Assembly: GCA_050744325.1 (NCBI GenBank)
Contig: JBOGHK010000031.1
Location: 1 to 64,000, forward strand
Length of the DNA: 64,000 nt
Reading direction: 5' to 3'
DNA from: DASXTK01 sp050744325
GTDB lineage: Bacteria; Actinomycetota; Acidimicrobiia; Acidimicrobiales; VFJN01
In this document: positions 43,164 to 51,485 of the stretch, piece by piece
Position numbering within the stretch: the stretch's first letter is position 1
Layout of the letters: the number at the start of each line of letters is the position of its first letter
Made by a program: the position numbers and the translations under genes
The notes under the pieces: generated by a model
Told to the model about the DNA's origin: nothing
The model's input: only the letters and a program-made list of their open reading frames with translations
Database searches by the model: none

Positions 43164-43990
43164 CCAAGCTGCGGCCCGGTTCAGCGCGGTCGTCGCCGGC
43201 GTCGATCGAGTCGCTGCGGGACGAGCTCCGGCGGCTCGGACAGGTGGTGGTGGCGTTCTCCGGAGGAGCCGACTCGGCACTCGTGGCGTGGGTCGCGAAC
43301 GACGTCCTCGGCCCGGAGCGGGCGCTCGCCGTCACGGCGGTGTCGCCGTCGCTGCCGGCCGAGGAGCGGGCTGCGTGCGCCGACCTCGCCGCCGAGTGGG
43401 GCCTGCGCTGGCGCGAGGTCGAGACCGACGAGCTCGACGACCGGCGCTACGTCCAGAACGACGGCGATCGCTGCTTCTGGTGCAAGGAGGCCCTGTTGCG
43501 GGCGGTGGAACCGCTGGCCACGGCCGAAGAGGCGACGGTCGTCCTTGGAGTGAACGTCGACGATCTCGGCGACCACCGACCCGGCCAGCGCGCGGCGTCC
43601 GAGCGCGGCGCCGTCTTCCCGCTCGTGGAGGCCGGGTTCACCAAGGCCGACGTGCGCGGCTGGTCGCGGCGGCTCGGCCTGCGCACCTGGGACAAGCCGG
43701 CGGCGGCTTGCCTTGCATCGCGGCTGCCCTACGGCACGCCGGTCACCCTGCAGCGCCTGGCGACGGTCGAGCAGGCCGAGGCGGGCCTGCGGGCGTTGGG
43801 CTTCGACCGGTTGCGGGTGCGCCACTACGGCGACCTGGCCCGCATCGAGGTCCCCCTCGACCGCCTGTCCGAGGTGGTGGACCGAGCGCCGCAGGTGGTC
43901 GAGGCGGTACGGTTTGCCGGCTATCGCTACGTGACCCTCGATCTCGAGGGTCTCCGATCAGGGAACCTCAACTCCGGATTGACCGGCTGA
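43160..43990 (+). CDS. larE: LarE-type ATP-dependent sulfur transferase (three-Cys form)
   Basis: 276 residues. The PP-loop is VVAFSGGADSALVAW and the rest matches LarE (GVNVDDLGDHRPGQRAA, PLVEAGFTKADVRGWSRRLGL, TWDKPAAACLASRLPYG). Cysteines 105 and 108 (RCFWCK) and 184 (AACLAS) form the triad of the iron-sulfur-dependent LarE class rather than the single sacrificial Cys of the Lactiplantibacillus enzyme. It thiolates the pyridinium dicarboxylate precursor of the nickel-pincer cofactor. No larB, larC or lactate racemase gene is present here. It overlaps alaX by ATGA. Confidence 0.9.
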   Translation: MTKLRPGSARSSPASIESLRDELRRLGQVVVAFSGGADSALVAWVANDVLGPERALAVTAVSPSLPAEERAACADLAAEWGLRWREVETDELDDRRYVQNDGDRCFWCKEALLRAVEPLATAEEATVVLGVNVDDLGDHRPGQRAASERGAVFPLVEAGFTKADVRGWSRRLGLRTWDKPAAACLASRLPYGTPVTLQRLATVEQAEAGLRALGFDRLRVRHYGDLARIEVPLDRLSEVVDRAPQVVEAVRFAGYRYVTLDLEGLRSGNLNSGLTG

Positions 43991-44137
43991 GAGCGTCGTT
44001 CGCTGTTGGCGGGGACGGCGCGGTTTGCCGCGATCGTGCGCATTCGCTGGGCAGGGTGTTGTCTCCGGTTGGGCTGCCGTCAGCAGATCGCAACACTGCT
44101 GTCGCGCCGACTGGTAGACCTGACGGCCAGCGGCGCT

Positions 44138-44143
44138 TATGCT
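44138..44143 (+). promoter_or_regulatory. -10 box of liv operon
   Basis: TATGCT, 58 bases before ATG 44202; leaves a leader with AGGGGGTAGG just before the start. The stretch 43991-44137 shows nothing else recognisable. Confidence 0.5.
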
Positions 44144-44201
44144 CCGCACGTCCACCCGTCAACAGGCGGGCGGGCAATCTCGCGACAGCAAGGGGGTAGG
44201 C

Positions 44202-45488
44202 ATGAAGACACGTCGACCCAGATTCGTGCCCGCTGTATTGGTGACCATGGCGCTTCTCGGCGCCGCATGCGCGGACGATGACGACGACGACACCGAAGCC
44301 GGCGGAGACGGCGGCGAGTTCGAGCCCGGTGAGCTCGGGGCGGTGGAGATAGGGCCCGACGACCCGATCGTGATCGGTTCGCTCCAGGTGACGAGCGGCG
44401 ACAACGCGAGCCTCGGCAGCGACCAGGTGCGAGCCATCGAGATCGCGGTCGAAGACATCGGCGGCGAGCTGCTCGGCCACGAGATCCAGCTCGAGCAGCA
44501 GGACGAGGAGTGTCGAGCCGAAGGTGGCACCGCGGGTGCTCAGGCCCTCGTGGCCGAACCCCAGCTGGTCGCGGTCCTCGGCACGAGCTGCTCCGGTGCT
44601 GCCGTGCCGGCATCCGGGATTCTCAACGATGAGGGCATCCCCCTCGTCTCCGGCTCCAACACCTCGCCGTCGCTGACGTCCGACCTCGAAGGCACCGAGG
44701 CTCCGGACCATCAGGACAGCTACTTCCGCATCGCCCACAACGACATCATCCAGGGCCAGGCGGCGGCGCAGTACGCCTTCGAGGAGCTCGACGCCCAGAC
44801 CGCGGTGACCATCCACGACGGCGACCCCTACACCCAGGGCCTCACGACCGCGTTCGAGGCGTCGTTCACCGACCTCGGCGGCGAGGTCGTCCTGGCGACG
44901 GCCGTCGGCCCGGACGACACCGACATGCGGCCGGTCCTCACCGACGTTGCGGCGGCGGCTCCTGACCTGGTGTTCTTCCCCATCTTCCAGCCGGCGGCCG
45001 ACTTCATCGTCGCGCAGTCCAACGAGTTTCCCGAGATCGCGGAGACGAACCGGCTGATGGGCGCGGACGGCTTGCTGTCCGACACCTTCGTCAGCATCGC
45101 CGACACCGAGGACATGTACTTCTCGGGCCCGGCGACGCCAGCTGGCTCGGCCTACGAGGAGTTCGTCGGGAAGTACGAGGACGCCTACGGCGAGGCGCCG
45201 ATCCAGGCGTTCCACGCGCACTCCTACGACGCGGCCAACGTGCTGTTCGCGGCCATCGAGGAAGCGGCAGTCGAGGAGGACGACGGCACGTTGCAGATCG
45301 ACCGCCAGGCGCTGATCGACGCTCTCCGCGGGACCGAGGGCTTCGAGGGCATCACCGGCACGTTGACCTGCGACGAGTTCGGCGACTGTGCCGACCCGGC
45401 GATCGACATCGTGCAGAACACGGCCGATCAGACGACCATCGACGAGGTGCGGGCAAACATCCTGTTCACCTTCGAGCCCGAGGAGTAA
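44202..45488 (+). CDS. branched-chain-amino-acid-type ABC substrate-binding lipoprotein (LivJ/K)
   Basis: 428 residues. Signal peptide with lipobox LGAAC, then the acidic run ADDDDDDTEAGGDGG seen in the other binding lipoprotein. Type I periplasmic-binding fold: IVIGSLQVTSGDNASLGSDQVRAIEIAVEDIGG, ALVAEPQLVAVLGTSCSG, GIPLVSGSNTSPSLT, FHAHSYDAANVLFAAI. It starts the livJ-H-M-G-F operon. ATG 44202 follows AGGGGGTAGG. Probable ligand is a branched-chain amino acid or similar polar compound. Confidence 0.93.
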   Translation: MKTRRPRFVPAVLVTMALLGAACADDDDDDTEAGGDGGEFEPGELGAVEIGPDDPIVIGSLQVTSGDNASLGSDQVRAIEIAVEDIGGELLGHEIQLEQQDEECRAEGGTAGAQALVAEPQLVAVLGTSCSGAAVPASGILNDEGIPLVSGSNTSPSLTSDLEGTEAPDHQDSYFRIAHNDIIQGQAAAQYAFEELDAQTAVTIHDGDPYTQGLTTAFEASFTDLGGEVVLATAVGPDDTDMRPVLTDVAAAAPDLVFFPIFQPAADFIVAQSNEFPEIAETNRLMGADGLLSDTFVSIADTEDMYFSGPATPAGSAYEEFVGKYEDAYGEAPIQAFHAHSYDAANVLFAAIEEAAVEEDDGTLQIDRQALIDALRGTEGFEGITGTLTCDEFGDCADPAIDIVQNTADQTTIDEVRANILFTFEPEE

Positions 45489-45560
45489 GCCGATCGACGA
45501 GCGCAGGTGCCCGGGTGGCGTGAGCCCGGGTACCTGGGCTCCCAGCAATGTGCAACGTAG

Positions 45561-46688
45561 GTGACAGGGGGTCAGTTGGACGGGGACGTAACCGAGGGCG
45601 GCGTCGCGACGGCGGGTTTGACTGCCGGTGGAAAGCGCGCCATGCAACTTCCGGTCATCGACGGCTTCCTGTGGTTCGTGCGGATCGCGGTCGTGGTCTT
45701 TGTGCTGGTTGGTGCCTTCAGGAGCATCAACAGCGGGTTCCTGTCCGGCGAGCAGTGGCGCAACCTGATCGTCAGTGGGATCGCCCAGGGATCCGTCTAT
45801 GGGTTGATCGCCCTCGGGTACACCATGGTCTACGGCGTCCTCCGGTTCATCAACTTCGCCCACGGCGAGGTGTTCATGATCGGGGCGATGACCGGGTTCC
45901 TGGTCTCCGACTCGATCGCCCACACGACGCTGTGGCGCGACTACGTGTGGGTAGCCCTGGTTCTTGTCCTCCTCTGCTGCGCTGCCGCCTCGACCGGCGT
46001 CGCCCTGGTGCTCGAGCGGGTGTGCTACCGGCCGCTGCGCGGGCTGCCGCGCCTCATACCCTTCATCACCGCCATCGGTGCCTCGTTTTTCCTCCAGTAC
46101 GCGATCGCCGGGCTCTTCGGCATCGGTCAGCACGCGTATCCGAACGTCGAGCCGCTCGACGGCGCGATCAGCGTCGTGGGTCTGTTCCAGATCCAGAAGG
46201 TTCACCTGGTTGTGATCATCACAGCCGTCCTGACGATGGTGGGCCTCTATCTCTACGTGGAGAAGACGAGGGCCGGGAGGGCGATACGGGCCGTCTCCGA
46301 AGACCAGGAGATCGCCCGCCTGATGGGGATCAACGTCGACCGCACCATCGCCCAGGTGTTCGCGATCGGTGGTGCCCTGGCCGGAGTCGCCGGGCTGCTC
46401 TACGGGCTGGTGTTCGAGAACGTCGAGTTCCGCACGGGCTTCGCACCGGGGATCAAAGCCTTCACTGCGGCCGTGCTCGGCGGGATCGGCAACATCTGGG
46501 GCGCCATGCTCGGCGGGTTGACTCTGGGGTCTGTCGAGTCGCTCGGGCCGCGACTGGTGCTCGGCGGTTACGACGTCCCTTCGACCAACCAGTTGAAGGA
46601 CGTCGTCGCGTTCATGGTCCTCGTTCTCGTGCTGATCTTCCGGCCGACCGGGCTCCTCGGCGAGCGGGTCAGCGAGGAACGCGCATGA
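45561..46688 (+). CDS. livH: ABC permease LivH
   Basis: 375 residues, eight or more transmembrane helices. Conserved LivH segments: AQGSVYGLIALGYTMVYGVLRFINFAHGEVFMIGA, GRAIRAVSEDQEIARLMGINVDRTIAQVFAIGGALAGVAGLLYG and GIKAFTAAVLGGIGNIWGAMLGG. Start GTG 45561 is uncertain, because the first 40 residues are non-conserved; a TTG 15 bases downstream has GGGGGT before it. It forms the membrane pore with LivM. Confidence 0.93.
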   Translation: MTGGQLDGDVTEGGVATAGLTAGGKRAMQLPVIDGFLWFVRIAVVVFVLVGAFRSINSGFLSGEQWRNLIVSGIAQGSVYGLIALGYTMVYGVLRFINFAHGEVFMIGAMTGFLVSDSIAHTTLWRDYVWVALVLVLLCCAAASTGVALVLERVCYRPLRGLPRLIPFITAIGASFFLQYAIAGLFGIGQHAYPNVEPLDGAISVVGLFQIQKVHLVVIITAVLTMVGLYLYVEKTRAGRAIRAVSEDQEIARLMGINVDRTIAQVFAIGGALAGVAGLLYGLVFENVEFRTGFAPGIKAFTAAVLGGIGNIWGAMLGGLTLGSVESLGPRLVLGGYDVPSTNQLKDVVAFMVLVLVLIFRPTGLLGERVSEERA

Positions 46689-46707
46689 GGTGCCAGGGGG
46701 TGATGTG

Positions 46708-48528
46708 ATGGCTGTCGACGTCCAGACACCGCCTCCGCTCGTGACCGAGGGAGACGACGAGCTGCTGCCGGCACGTCCGGTCGACCTGCGGCGAGCGGTC
46801 CGGCTGGGCGTTATCTCAGGGGTCACCGTCGCCTTCGTGTCGGCCATCGGCATGGTCGAGAACTTCTCGGAACGCAACGTCCTCGACGACATGTCCCTCG
46901 GCACGGCGCTCCTCGTGGGCATCCCGTTCGTCTTCGGGTTCTTCGCCGGCCGACCTCCGGCCCAGCTCGCGGGGCTGGCTCCCACCCGGCCGAGCTGGCG
47001 CAACCCGGTTGCCGGCCTCCTGGCAGGTCTGCTGTCGGCCACGGTGCTCGCACTGTTCGTGGCGCTGATCGTCAACTTCGACATCCGGGAGTACTTCATC
47101 AACATCAGCCCGGCTCTCGCCGAAGACGTCAACGGCCCGCGACTGCTCATCTTCGGCCGCTCGATGGGGCTGGGGATCGCGTTGGTCTTCGCAGTCGACA
47201 GCATCGTGGCGGCTGTCGCCGGCTCGTTCCACCTCCTGGGCACGCAATGGCGCCGGGCCATGATCGCTGGTGTCCTGACGGTCGTCGGCTTCGCGATGCT
47301 CGAGCCCTTCGTGGGGCAGGTGCTGCGGGGGATCGAGGAAGAGTGGAACATCCTCACCGAGCCTTTGGTCGACTTCCTCTACGACGGCGGGGCCCTGACC
47401 ATCCCGGCGGCCGTGGTGGTCGCCCTTGCGGGCATGGCCGGCAACCGCTACTCCCGGCGCCCAGGCCGTCGGCCTCTGAAGGCACGCGTAGAGCGGTTGC
47501 CTCACCGGCAGCGGCGTGCGGCGATGCTGGGGGTGATGGCCGTCGGCCTGATCGTCGTCGCCGTCCTGCCACCGGTCCTCGGAGTGTTCCTCAGCGAGGT
47601 GCTCGGCTTCGCAGGGATCTTCGTTCTGATGGCGCTGGGCCTGAACATCGTGGTCGGGTACTCGGGCCTGCTGGATCTGGGTTACGTGGCCTTCTTCGCG
47701 GTCGGCGCGTACACCACGGCCATCATCACCGCCCCTGGCCAAGGGCTCGAGTGGGGCGCAGTCTTCTGGGTGGCGGTCCCGTTCGTGCTGTTGGCGGCGG
47801 CCCTCGCCGGGATCCTTGTAGGTACGCCGGTGCTCCGGATGCGTGGGGACTACCTGGCCATCGTCACCCTCGGTTTCGGTGAGATCGCACGCCTGCTGTT
47901 CCTGTCCGACTGGCTCGCGCCGACCTTCGGCGGCGCCCAAGGGATACGGCGGATTCCGAACATCTCCCTCTTCGGGTACGAGATCCAGGGGCCCGAGAGG
48001 TTCCTGTATGCCGTGTTCGTCCTGATCGTGGTGGCGGCGTACGTGTCCTATGCCTTGCAGAACTCCCGCATCGGCCGGGCGTGGATGGCCATGCGCGAGG
48101 ACGAATCGGTGGCTGAGGCGGTCGGCGTCAACATCGTCGCCGCCAAGCTGTCCGCCTTCGTGATCGGCGCGCTCCTGGCCGGACTCGGTGGGGCGCTGTT
48201 CGCGACCAAGGTGGGCTCGGTCTTCCCGAGCAGCTTCGACATCATCGTGTCGATCACGGTGCTGGTGGTCGTGATCGTCGGCGGCATGGCCAGCGTCCCC
48301 GGGGTGATCCTCGGTGCCGTGGTCCTGGTAGGGCTGCCGCAGCTGCTGCGCGAGTTCGAGGAGTACCGGTTCCTCATCTACGGCGCCCTGTTGATATTCA
48401 TGATGTTGGCTCGGCCCGAGGGCTTCATCCCCAGCAAACGGCGAGCGCAGGAGCTCCACGAAGCGGACGTGTCGCAGGATGCCTGGCTACGGGCCCAGGC
48501 GGCGGCCGGGACGGCGAACGGCGGCTGA
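46708..48528 (+). CDS. livM: ABC permease LivM with extra N-terminal membrane domain
   Basis: 606 residues. The LivM core occupies about 270-590 (FAGIFVLMALGLNIVVGYSGLLDLGYVAFFAVGAYTTA; RMRGDYLAIVTLGFGEIARLLF; RAWMAMREDESVAEAVGVNIVAAKLSAFVIGA). Before it are about 260 residues with roughly six more helices not part of LivM (AVRLGVISGVTVAFVSAIGMV; AGLLAGLLSATVLALFVALI; ALTIPAAVVVALAGMAG). A basic linker (RRPGRRPLKARVERLPHRQRR) joins the halves. ATG 46708 follows AGGGGG by 7 bases. Confidence 0.92.
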   Translation: MAVDVQTPPPLVTEGDDELLPARPVDLRRAVRLGVISGVTVAFVSAIGMVENFSERNVLDDMSLGTALLVGIPFVFGFFAGRPPAQLAGLAPTRPSWRNPVAGLLAGLLSATVLALFVALIVNFDIREYFINISPALAEDVNGPRLLIFGRSMGLGIALVFAVDSIVAAVAGSFHLLGTQWRRAMIAGVLTVVGFAMLEPFVGQVLRGIEEEWNILTEPLVDFLYDGGALTIPAAVVVALAGMAGNRYSRRPGRRPLKARVERLPHRQRRAAMLGVMAVGLIVVAVLPPVLGVFLSEVLGFAGIFVLMALGLNIVVGYSGLLDLGYVAFFAVGAYTTAIITAPGQGLEWGAVFWVAVPFVLLAAALAGILVGTPVLRMRGDYLAIVTLGFGEIARLLFLSDWLAPTFGGAQGIRRIPNISLFGYEIQGPERFLYAVFVLIVVAAYVSYALQNSRIGRAWMAMREDESVAEAVGVNIVAAKLSAFVIGALLAGLGGALFATKVGSVFPSSFDIIVSITVLVVVIVGGMASVPGVILGAVVLVGLPQLLREFEEYRFLIYGALLIFMMLARPEGFIPSKRRAQELHEADVSQDAWLRAQAAAGTANGG

Positions 48529-48537
48529 GAGGAAGCA

Positions 48538-49323
48538 ATGGCACTGCTCGAGATCCGACACCTGGTCAAGGCGTTCGGCGGGGTCCGGGCGCTGGACGAC
48601 CTCGAATTCGATGTCGAGGAGGGCCAGATCGTCAGCGTCATCGGCCCGAACGGCGCCGGGAAGACCACGCTGTTCAACATGATCACCGGCATGATCCCTC
48701 CGGATTCTGGTGACATCGTCTTCGACGGCCAGAGCATCGTCGGCCTGCGCCCGAGCCAGGTCATGCAGCTGGGCATCGCCCGCACGTTCCAGAACGTCCG
48801 GCTGTTCGCCGAGATGACCGTGCGCGAGAACGTGATGGTGGCGCGTCATTGCCGGACACGATCCGGCCTGCTGCGGTCGATCTTCCGCACCCCCTCCTTC
48901 CGGCGGGAGGAAGCCGAAACCAAGCAGCGGGCCGAGGAGGCGCTGGCGTTCTTCGGCAGCCGGCTGGTCGGCTACCGCTTCGACATGCCTGCGATGTCGC
49001 TGTCGTACGCCAACCGGCGGCGTTTGGAGATGGCTCGGGCTATGGCGTCCGGACCGCAGCTGCTCCTGCTCGACGAGCCGACGGCGGGGATGAACCCCAC
49101 CGAGACCAAGGAGGTCGCCGACCTGATCGGCCGGATGCGCGACGACCTCGGCCTGACGATCCTGCTGATCGAGCACGACATGCCGGTGGTCAAGGGGGCG
49201 TCCGAGCATGTGGTGGTACTCGACTTCGGCCAGAAGATCGCCGAGGGCACCTTCGACCAGATCGTGACCAACGAGCGCGTGATCGAGGCCTACCTGGGCC
49301 GGAAGGCGAGGGCTGACGCATGA
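48538..49323 (+). CDS. livG: ABC ATPase LivG
   Basis: 261 residues. Walker A GPNGAGKTTLFNMITG, Q-loop in FQNVRLFAEMTV, Walker B LLLLDEPTAGMN, switch His in LLIEHDMPVV. The signature reads LSYANRRRLEMARA; the Gly usual in LSYG is Ala here. It powers branched-chain-amino-acid uptake with LivF. Starts 10 bases after livM and overlaps livF by ATGA. Confidence 0.95.
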   Translation: MALLEIRHLVKAFGGVRALDDLEFDVEEGQIVSVIGPNGAGKTTLFNMITGMIPPDSGDIVFDGQSIVGLRPSQVMQLGIARTFQNVRLFAEMTVRENVMVARHCRTRSGLLRSIFRTPSFRREEAETKQRAEEALAFFGSRLVGYRFDMPAMSLSYANRRRLEMARAMASGPQLLLLDEPTAGMNPTETKEVADLIGRMRDDLGLTILLIEHDMPVVKGASEHVVVLDFGQKIAEGTFDQIVTNERVIEAYLGRKARADA

Positions 49324-50123
49324 GCGACCCGGGGATCGTGACCGGCGACGTCTCCGTGCAGGATGCCCCGGTCGCGGACGCCGCGGTCGCCGACGAGCTA
49401 CCCGACGACGACACCATCCTCGAGCTGCGCAGCGTCAACACCCACTACGGGCCGATCCAGGTGCTGCGAGACGTCACGATCCGCATCGGGCGGGGCGAGA
49501 TCGTCTGCCTGCTGGGCGGCAACGCCAGCGGCAAGACGACCACGTTGAAGACGATCCTCGGCTACGTCGTCCCGACGGCCGGCGACGTGATGCTCGAGGG
49601 CGAGCGGGTGAACGGAACCCCTACCGAGCAGCTCGTGCGCATGGGCGTGTCGATGGTTCCCGAGAACCGACGGCTGTTCAAGCGCATGACCGTCAAGGAG
49701 AACCTCGAGCTCGGTTCCTTCCTGCGGCGCGACCGGGACGCGATCGCAGAGGACTTCGAGCGGGTGTTCAAGCTGTTCCCTCGGGTGAAGGAACGGTTGG
49801 GGCAGCGGGCTGGGACGCTGTCCGGCGGTGAGCAGCAGATGGTCGCCGTCGGGCGGGCACTGATGGCGCGGCCGAAGGTGCTGTTGATGGACGAGCCGTC
49901 GATGGGCCTGGCACCGGTGCTGGTCGAGCAGAGCTTCGACATCATCGAGCAGGTCAACGAGCAGGGCACCACGATCTTCGTGGTCGAGCAGAACGCCAAC
50001 ATGGCACTCTCGATCGCCCACCGGGGCTACGTGCTGCAGACCGGCCGCATCGTGCTGTCCGACAACGCGAGCGACCTCCTCGAGAACCCGCAGATGCGTG
50101 AGGCGTACCTGGGCGAGCTGTAG
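49320..50123 (+). CDS. livF: ABC ATPase LivF
   Basis: 267 residues. About 30 non-conserved acidic residues precede the ATPase. Walker A GGNASGKTTTLKTILG, signature LSGGEQQMVAVGRAL, Walker B LLMDEPSMGLAP, switch region FVVEQNANMALSIA. Its ATG overlaps livG (ATGA). Second nucleotide-binding subunit of the Liv transporter. Confidence 0.95.
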   Translation: MSDPGIVTGDVSVQDAPVADAAVADELPDDDTILELRSVNTHYGPIQVLRDVTIRIGRGEIVCLLGGNASGKTTTLKTILGYVVPTAGDVMLEGERVNGTPTEQLVRMGVSMVPENRRLFKRMTVKENLELGSFLRRDRDAIAEDFERVFKLFPRVKERLGQRAGTLSGGEQQMVAVGRALMARPKVLLMDEPSMGLAPVLVEQSFDIIEQVNEQGTTIFVVEQNANMALSIAHRGYVLQTGRIVLSDNASDLLENPQMREAYLGEL

Positions 50124-50733
50124 CGGGATCCTGCTGGGTCTCGCGGTGGTTGTCGGTCTGGTGGCCATCCTCGCCGTCGGGTTCATGGTGCTGTCTCGCG
50201 GTGGCGACGAAGGCTCGGTCGAGGGGACCACGCCCTCGGAACGGGCCGAAGGGGTGTTGCGGGGCTACCTGGAGGCATTGGCCGAGGGGGAGTACGAGGC
50301 TGCGGCAGTGCTGCTGGTCGGTGGCGGCGAACCGCTCGATGAGCGGGAGGATCTTGTTGTGCTCGGGCTCGACGAGCTGTCGGTGGAGGCGCTGGCGGGC
50401 GCGCTCGAGTCGTACTGCCCTGTGGGCTGCGTCGCGCCTACGGCCGTGACCGTCGAGGACGTGGATCCCGAGGGGGAGTATCGGGTCACCGCCGGGTTCG
50501 GCGAGCCTCGGGGCCATCCGCTGGTCCGGCCGTTCGTCGTGGGGTCCACGCGGGCCGGCGAACCCTACGTGCGGGGTCTCCCACCCCGTGAGCTGTCGCC
50601 GATTCCGGCCGCACCACCGGAGGCTGCCCCGGCGGGCGCTGGGCTGGCGACCGGTGCCGCTCAGTCGAGGGATGGCTCTGGCAGGTTGCCTTTGCTATCG
50701 GGCAGGGGGACCAGCATCACGCCCATCGCGTAG
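50098..50733 (+). CDS. small membrane-anchored protein of unknown function
   Basis: 211 residues from GTG 50098, which lies inside the livF 3' end (26-base overlap). An N-terminal signal-anchor helix (GILLGLAVVVGLVAILAVGFMVL) leads to a predicted outside domain of about 100 residues (RAEGVLRGYLEALAEGEYEAAAVLLVG, then SYCPVGC) and a Pro/Ala-rich tail. ATG 50185 inside the helix is an unlikely alternative. Not recognised. Its 3' end overlaps the opposed vapC gene by 73 bases, so the tail may be unreliable. Confidence 0.5.
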   Translation: MRRTWASCSGILLGLAVVVGLVAILAVGFMVLSRGGDEGSVEGTTPSERAEGVLRGYLEALAEGEYEAAAVLLVGGGEPLDEREDLVVLGLDELSVEALAGALESYCPVGCVAPTAVTVEDVDPEGEYRVTAGFGEPRGHPLVRPFVVGSTRAGEPYVRGLPPRELSPIPAAPPEAAPAGAGLATGAAQSRDGSGRLPLLSGRGTSITPIA

Positions 50734-51101
50734 GCCACGTCGGCGAGGTGTGGGTCGGACGTCGCCAGAGATGCGCCGGCGTCGAGCGCTGCGGCCACCG
50801 CGATGCAGTCGGCGAGGCTGACTGCACAGTGCGTCCGGTGGTACTGCTCGGCTCGGATCCGGCCGGCATCGAGGCCGACGGTGCGGTCGATGCCATGAAC
50901 CGCTATTCCCAGCATCTCCAGTGAGGCTTCGACGTCGTCGTCATCGACCTCGAACAGGCGAGCCATCCGGTCGATCACCTCGCCCGCATTGACTGCCGTG
51001 GTCCACACCTCTTCGTGCTCGAGGATCCGGCGCACGTCTCCAGCCGCTGGCTCACCGCGTAGGAAGGCGATGATGGCGTACGCGTCGAGCAGCGTGCTCA
51101 T
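50661..51101 (-). CDS. vapC: VapC-type PIN-domain toxin
   Basis: 146 residues. The four acidic residues of the PIN nuclease site are in place: Asp6 (LLDAYAIIAFL), Glu41 (NAGEVIDRM), Asp98 (SLADCIAVA) and Asp116 (LATSDPHLA). VapC toxins are ribonucleases, usually cutting a tRNA or rRNA loop. Its ATG overlaps the antitoxin stop (ATGA), so it is made with its antidote. Confidence 0.9.
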   Translation of the reverse strand: MSTLLDAYAIIAFLRGEPAAGDVRRILEHEEVWTTAVNAGEVIDRMARLFEVDDDDVEASLEMLGIAVHGIDRTVGLDAGRIRAEQYHRTHCAVSLADCIAVAAALDAGASLATSDPHLADVAYAMGVMLVPLPDSKGNLPEPSLD

Positions 51102-51361
51102 CGCTGCCGATACCGGTCGTCGGCGAGCGCGTCCTCCGCTCGTTCCTCGCGGCGCATCTCGTCGGTGGTGGGGCCAGGCCGATCGGCGTAGCGGCCAGCC
51201 AACTCGTCGAGGCCGAGGACCGGGCGCACGATCAGCCGGTCGCCCTTGTCGATGATGAGGACCTCGCCGCCACCCCAGCGCCGCCGCACGGCCGCCGGGA
51301 TCGACACCTGGCCGTTGCTGGAGACCTTGGCTCGGGTTGTCTTCGCTCGTGCCGGCTCCAT
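51098..51361 (-). CDS. vapB: AbrB/MazE-type antitoxin of VapBC pair
   Basis: 87 residues. N-terminal swapped-hairpin AbrB DNA-binding fold (AKVSSNGQVSIPAAVRRRWGGGEVLIIDKGDRLIVRP) and an acidic C-terminal tail (PTTDEMRREERAEDALADDRY) for toxin neutralisation. ATG 51361 is set by a TATGAT box 6 bases upstream. It probably represses its own promoter through two TCATACAG repeats there. Confidence 0.88.
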   Translation of the reverse strand: MEPARAKTTRAKVSSNGQVSIPAAVRRRWGGGEVLIIDKGDRLIVRPVLGLDELAGRYADRPGPTTDEMRREERAEDALADDRYRQR

Positions 51362-51367
51362 CTGCCG

Positions 51368-51373
51368 ATCATA
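51368..51373 (-). promoter_or_regulatory. -10 box of vapBC
   Basis: TATGAT on the minus strand, 6 bases before ATG 51361; leaderless arrangement. Confidence 0.6.
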
Positions 51374-51396
51374 CAGCGCGGATGTGGTTCATACAG
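51369..51396 (-). promoter_or_regulatory. candidate vapBC operator direct repeat
   Basis: TCATACAG occurs at 51369-51376 and again at 51389-51396 (plus-strand spelling), 20 bases start to start, about two helical turns. The first copy overlaps the -10 box, as expected for autoregulation. The stretch 51397-51485 shows nothing else. Confidence 0.5.
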
Positions 51397-51485
51397 TGGG
51401 AACTCTGCGCATAGGGTTAGCCGAGCCCATCTAGGACGAGTTCATAGTGATCACTGGATAGCCGAGGGCCAGGTGAGCACGCTGC

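Noticed and set aside
43991..44137. Possible riboswitch or amino-acid attenuator before the liv operon.
   Set aside because: No known riboswitch core or leader peptide with repeated Leu/Ile/Val codons could be recognised.
43968..47357. 1129-codon open frame antisense to the liv operon and larE.
   Set aside because: It overlaps several well-recognised genes on the plus strand and shows only low-complexity Asp/Gly/Arg-rich translation without domains.
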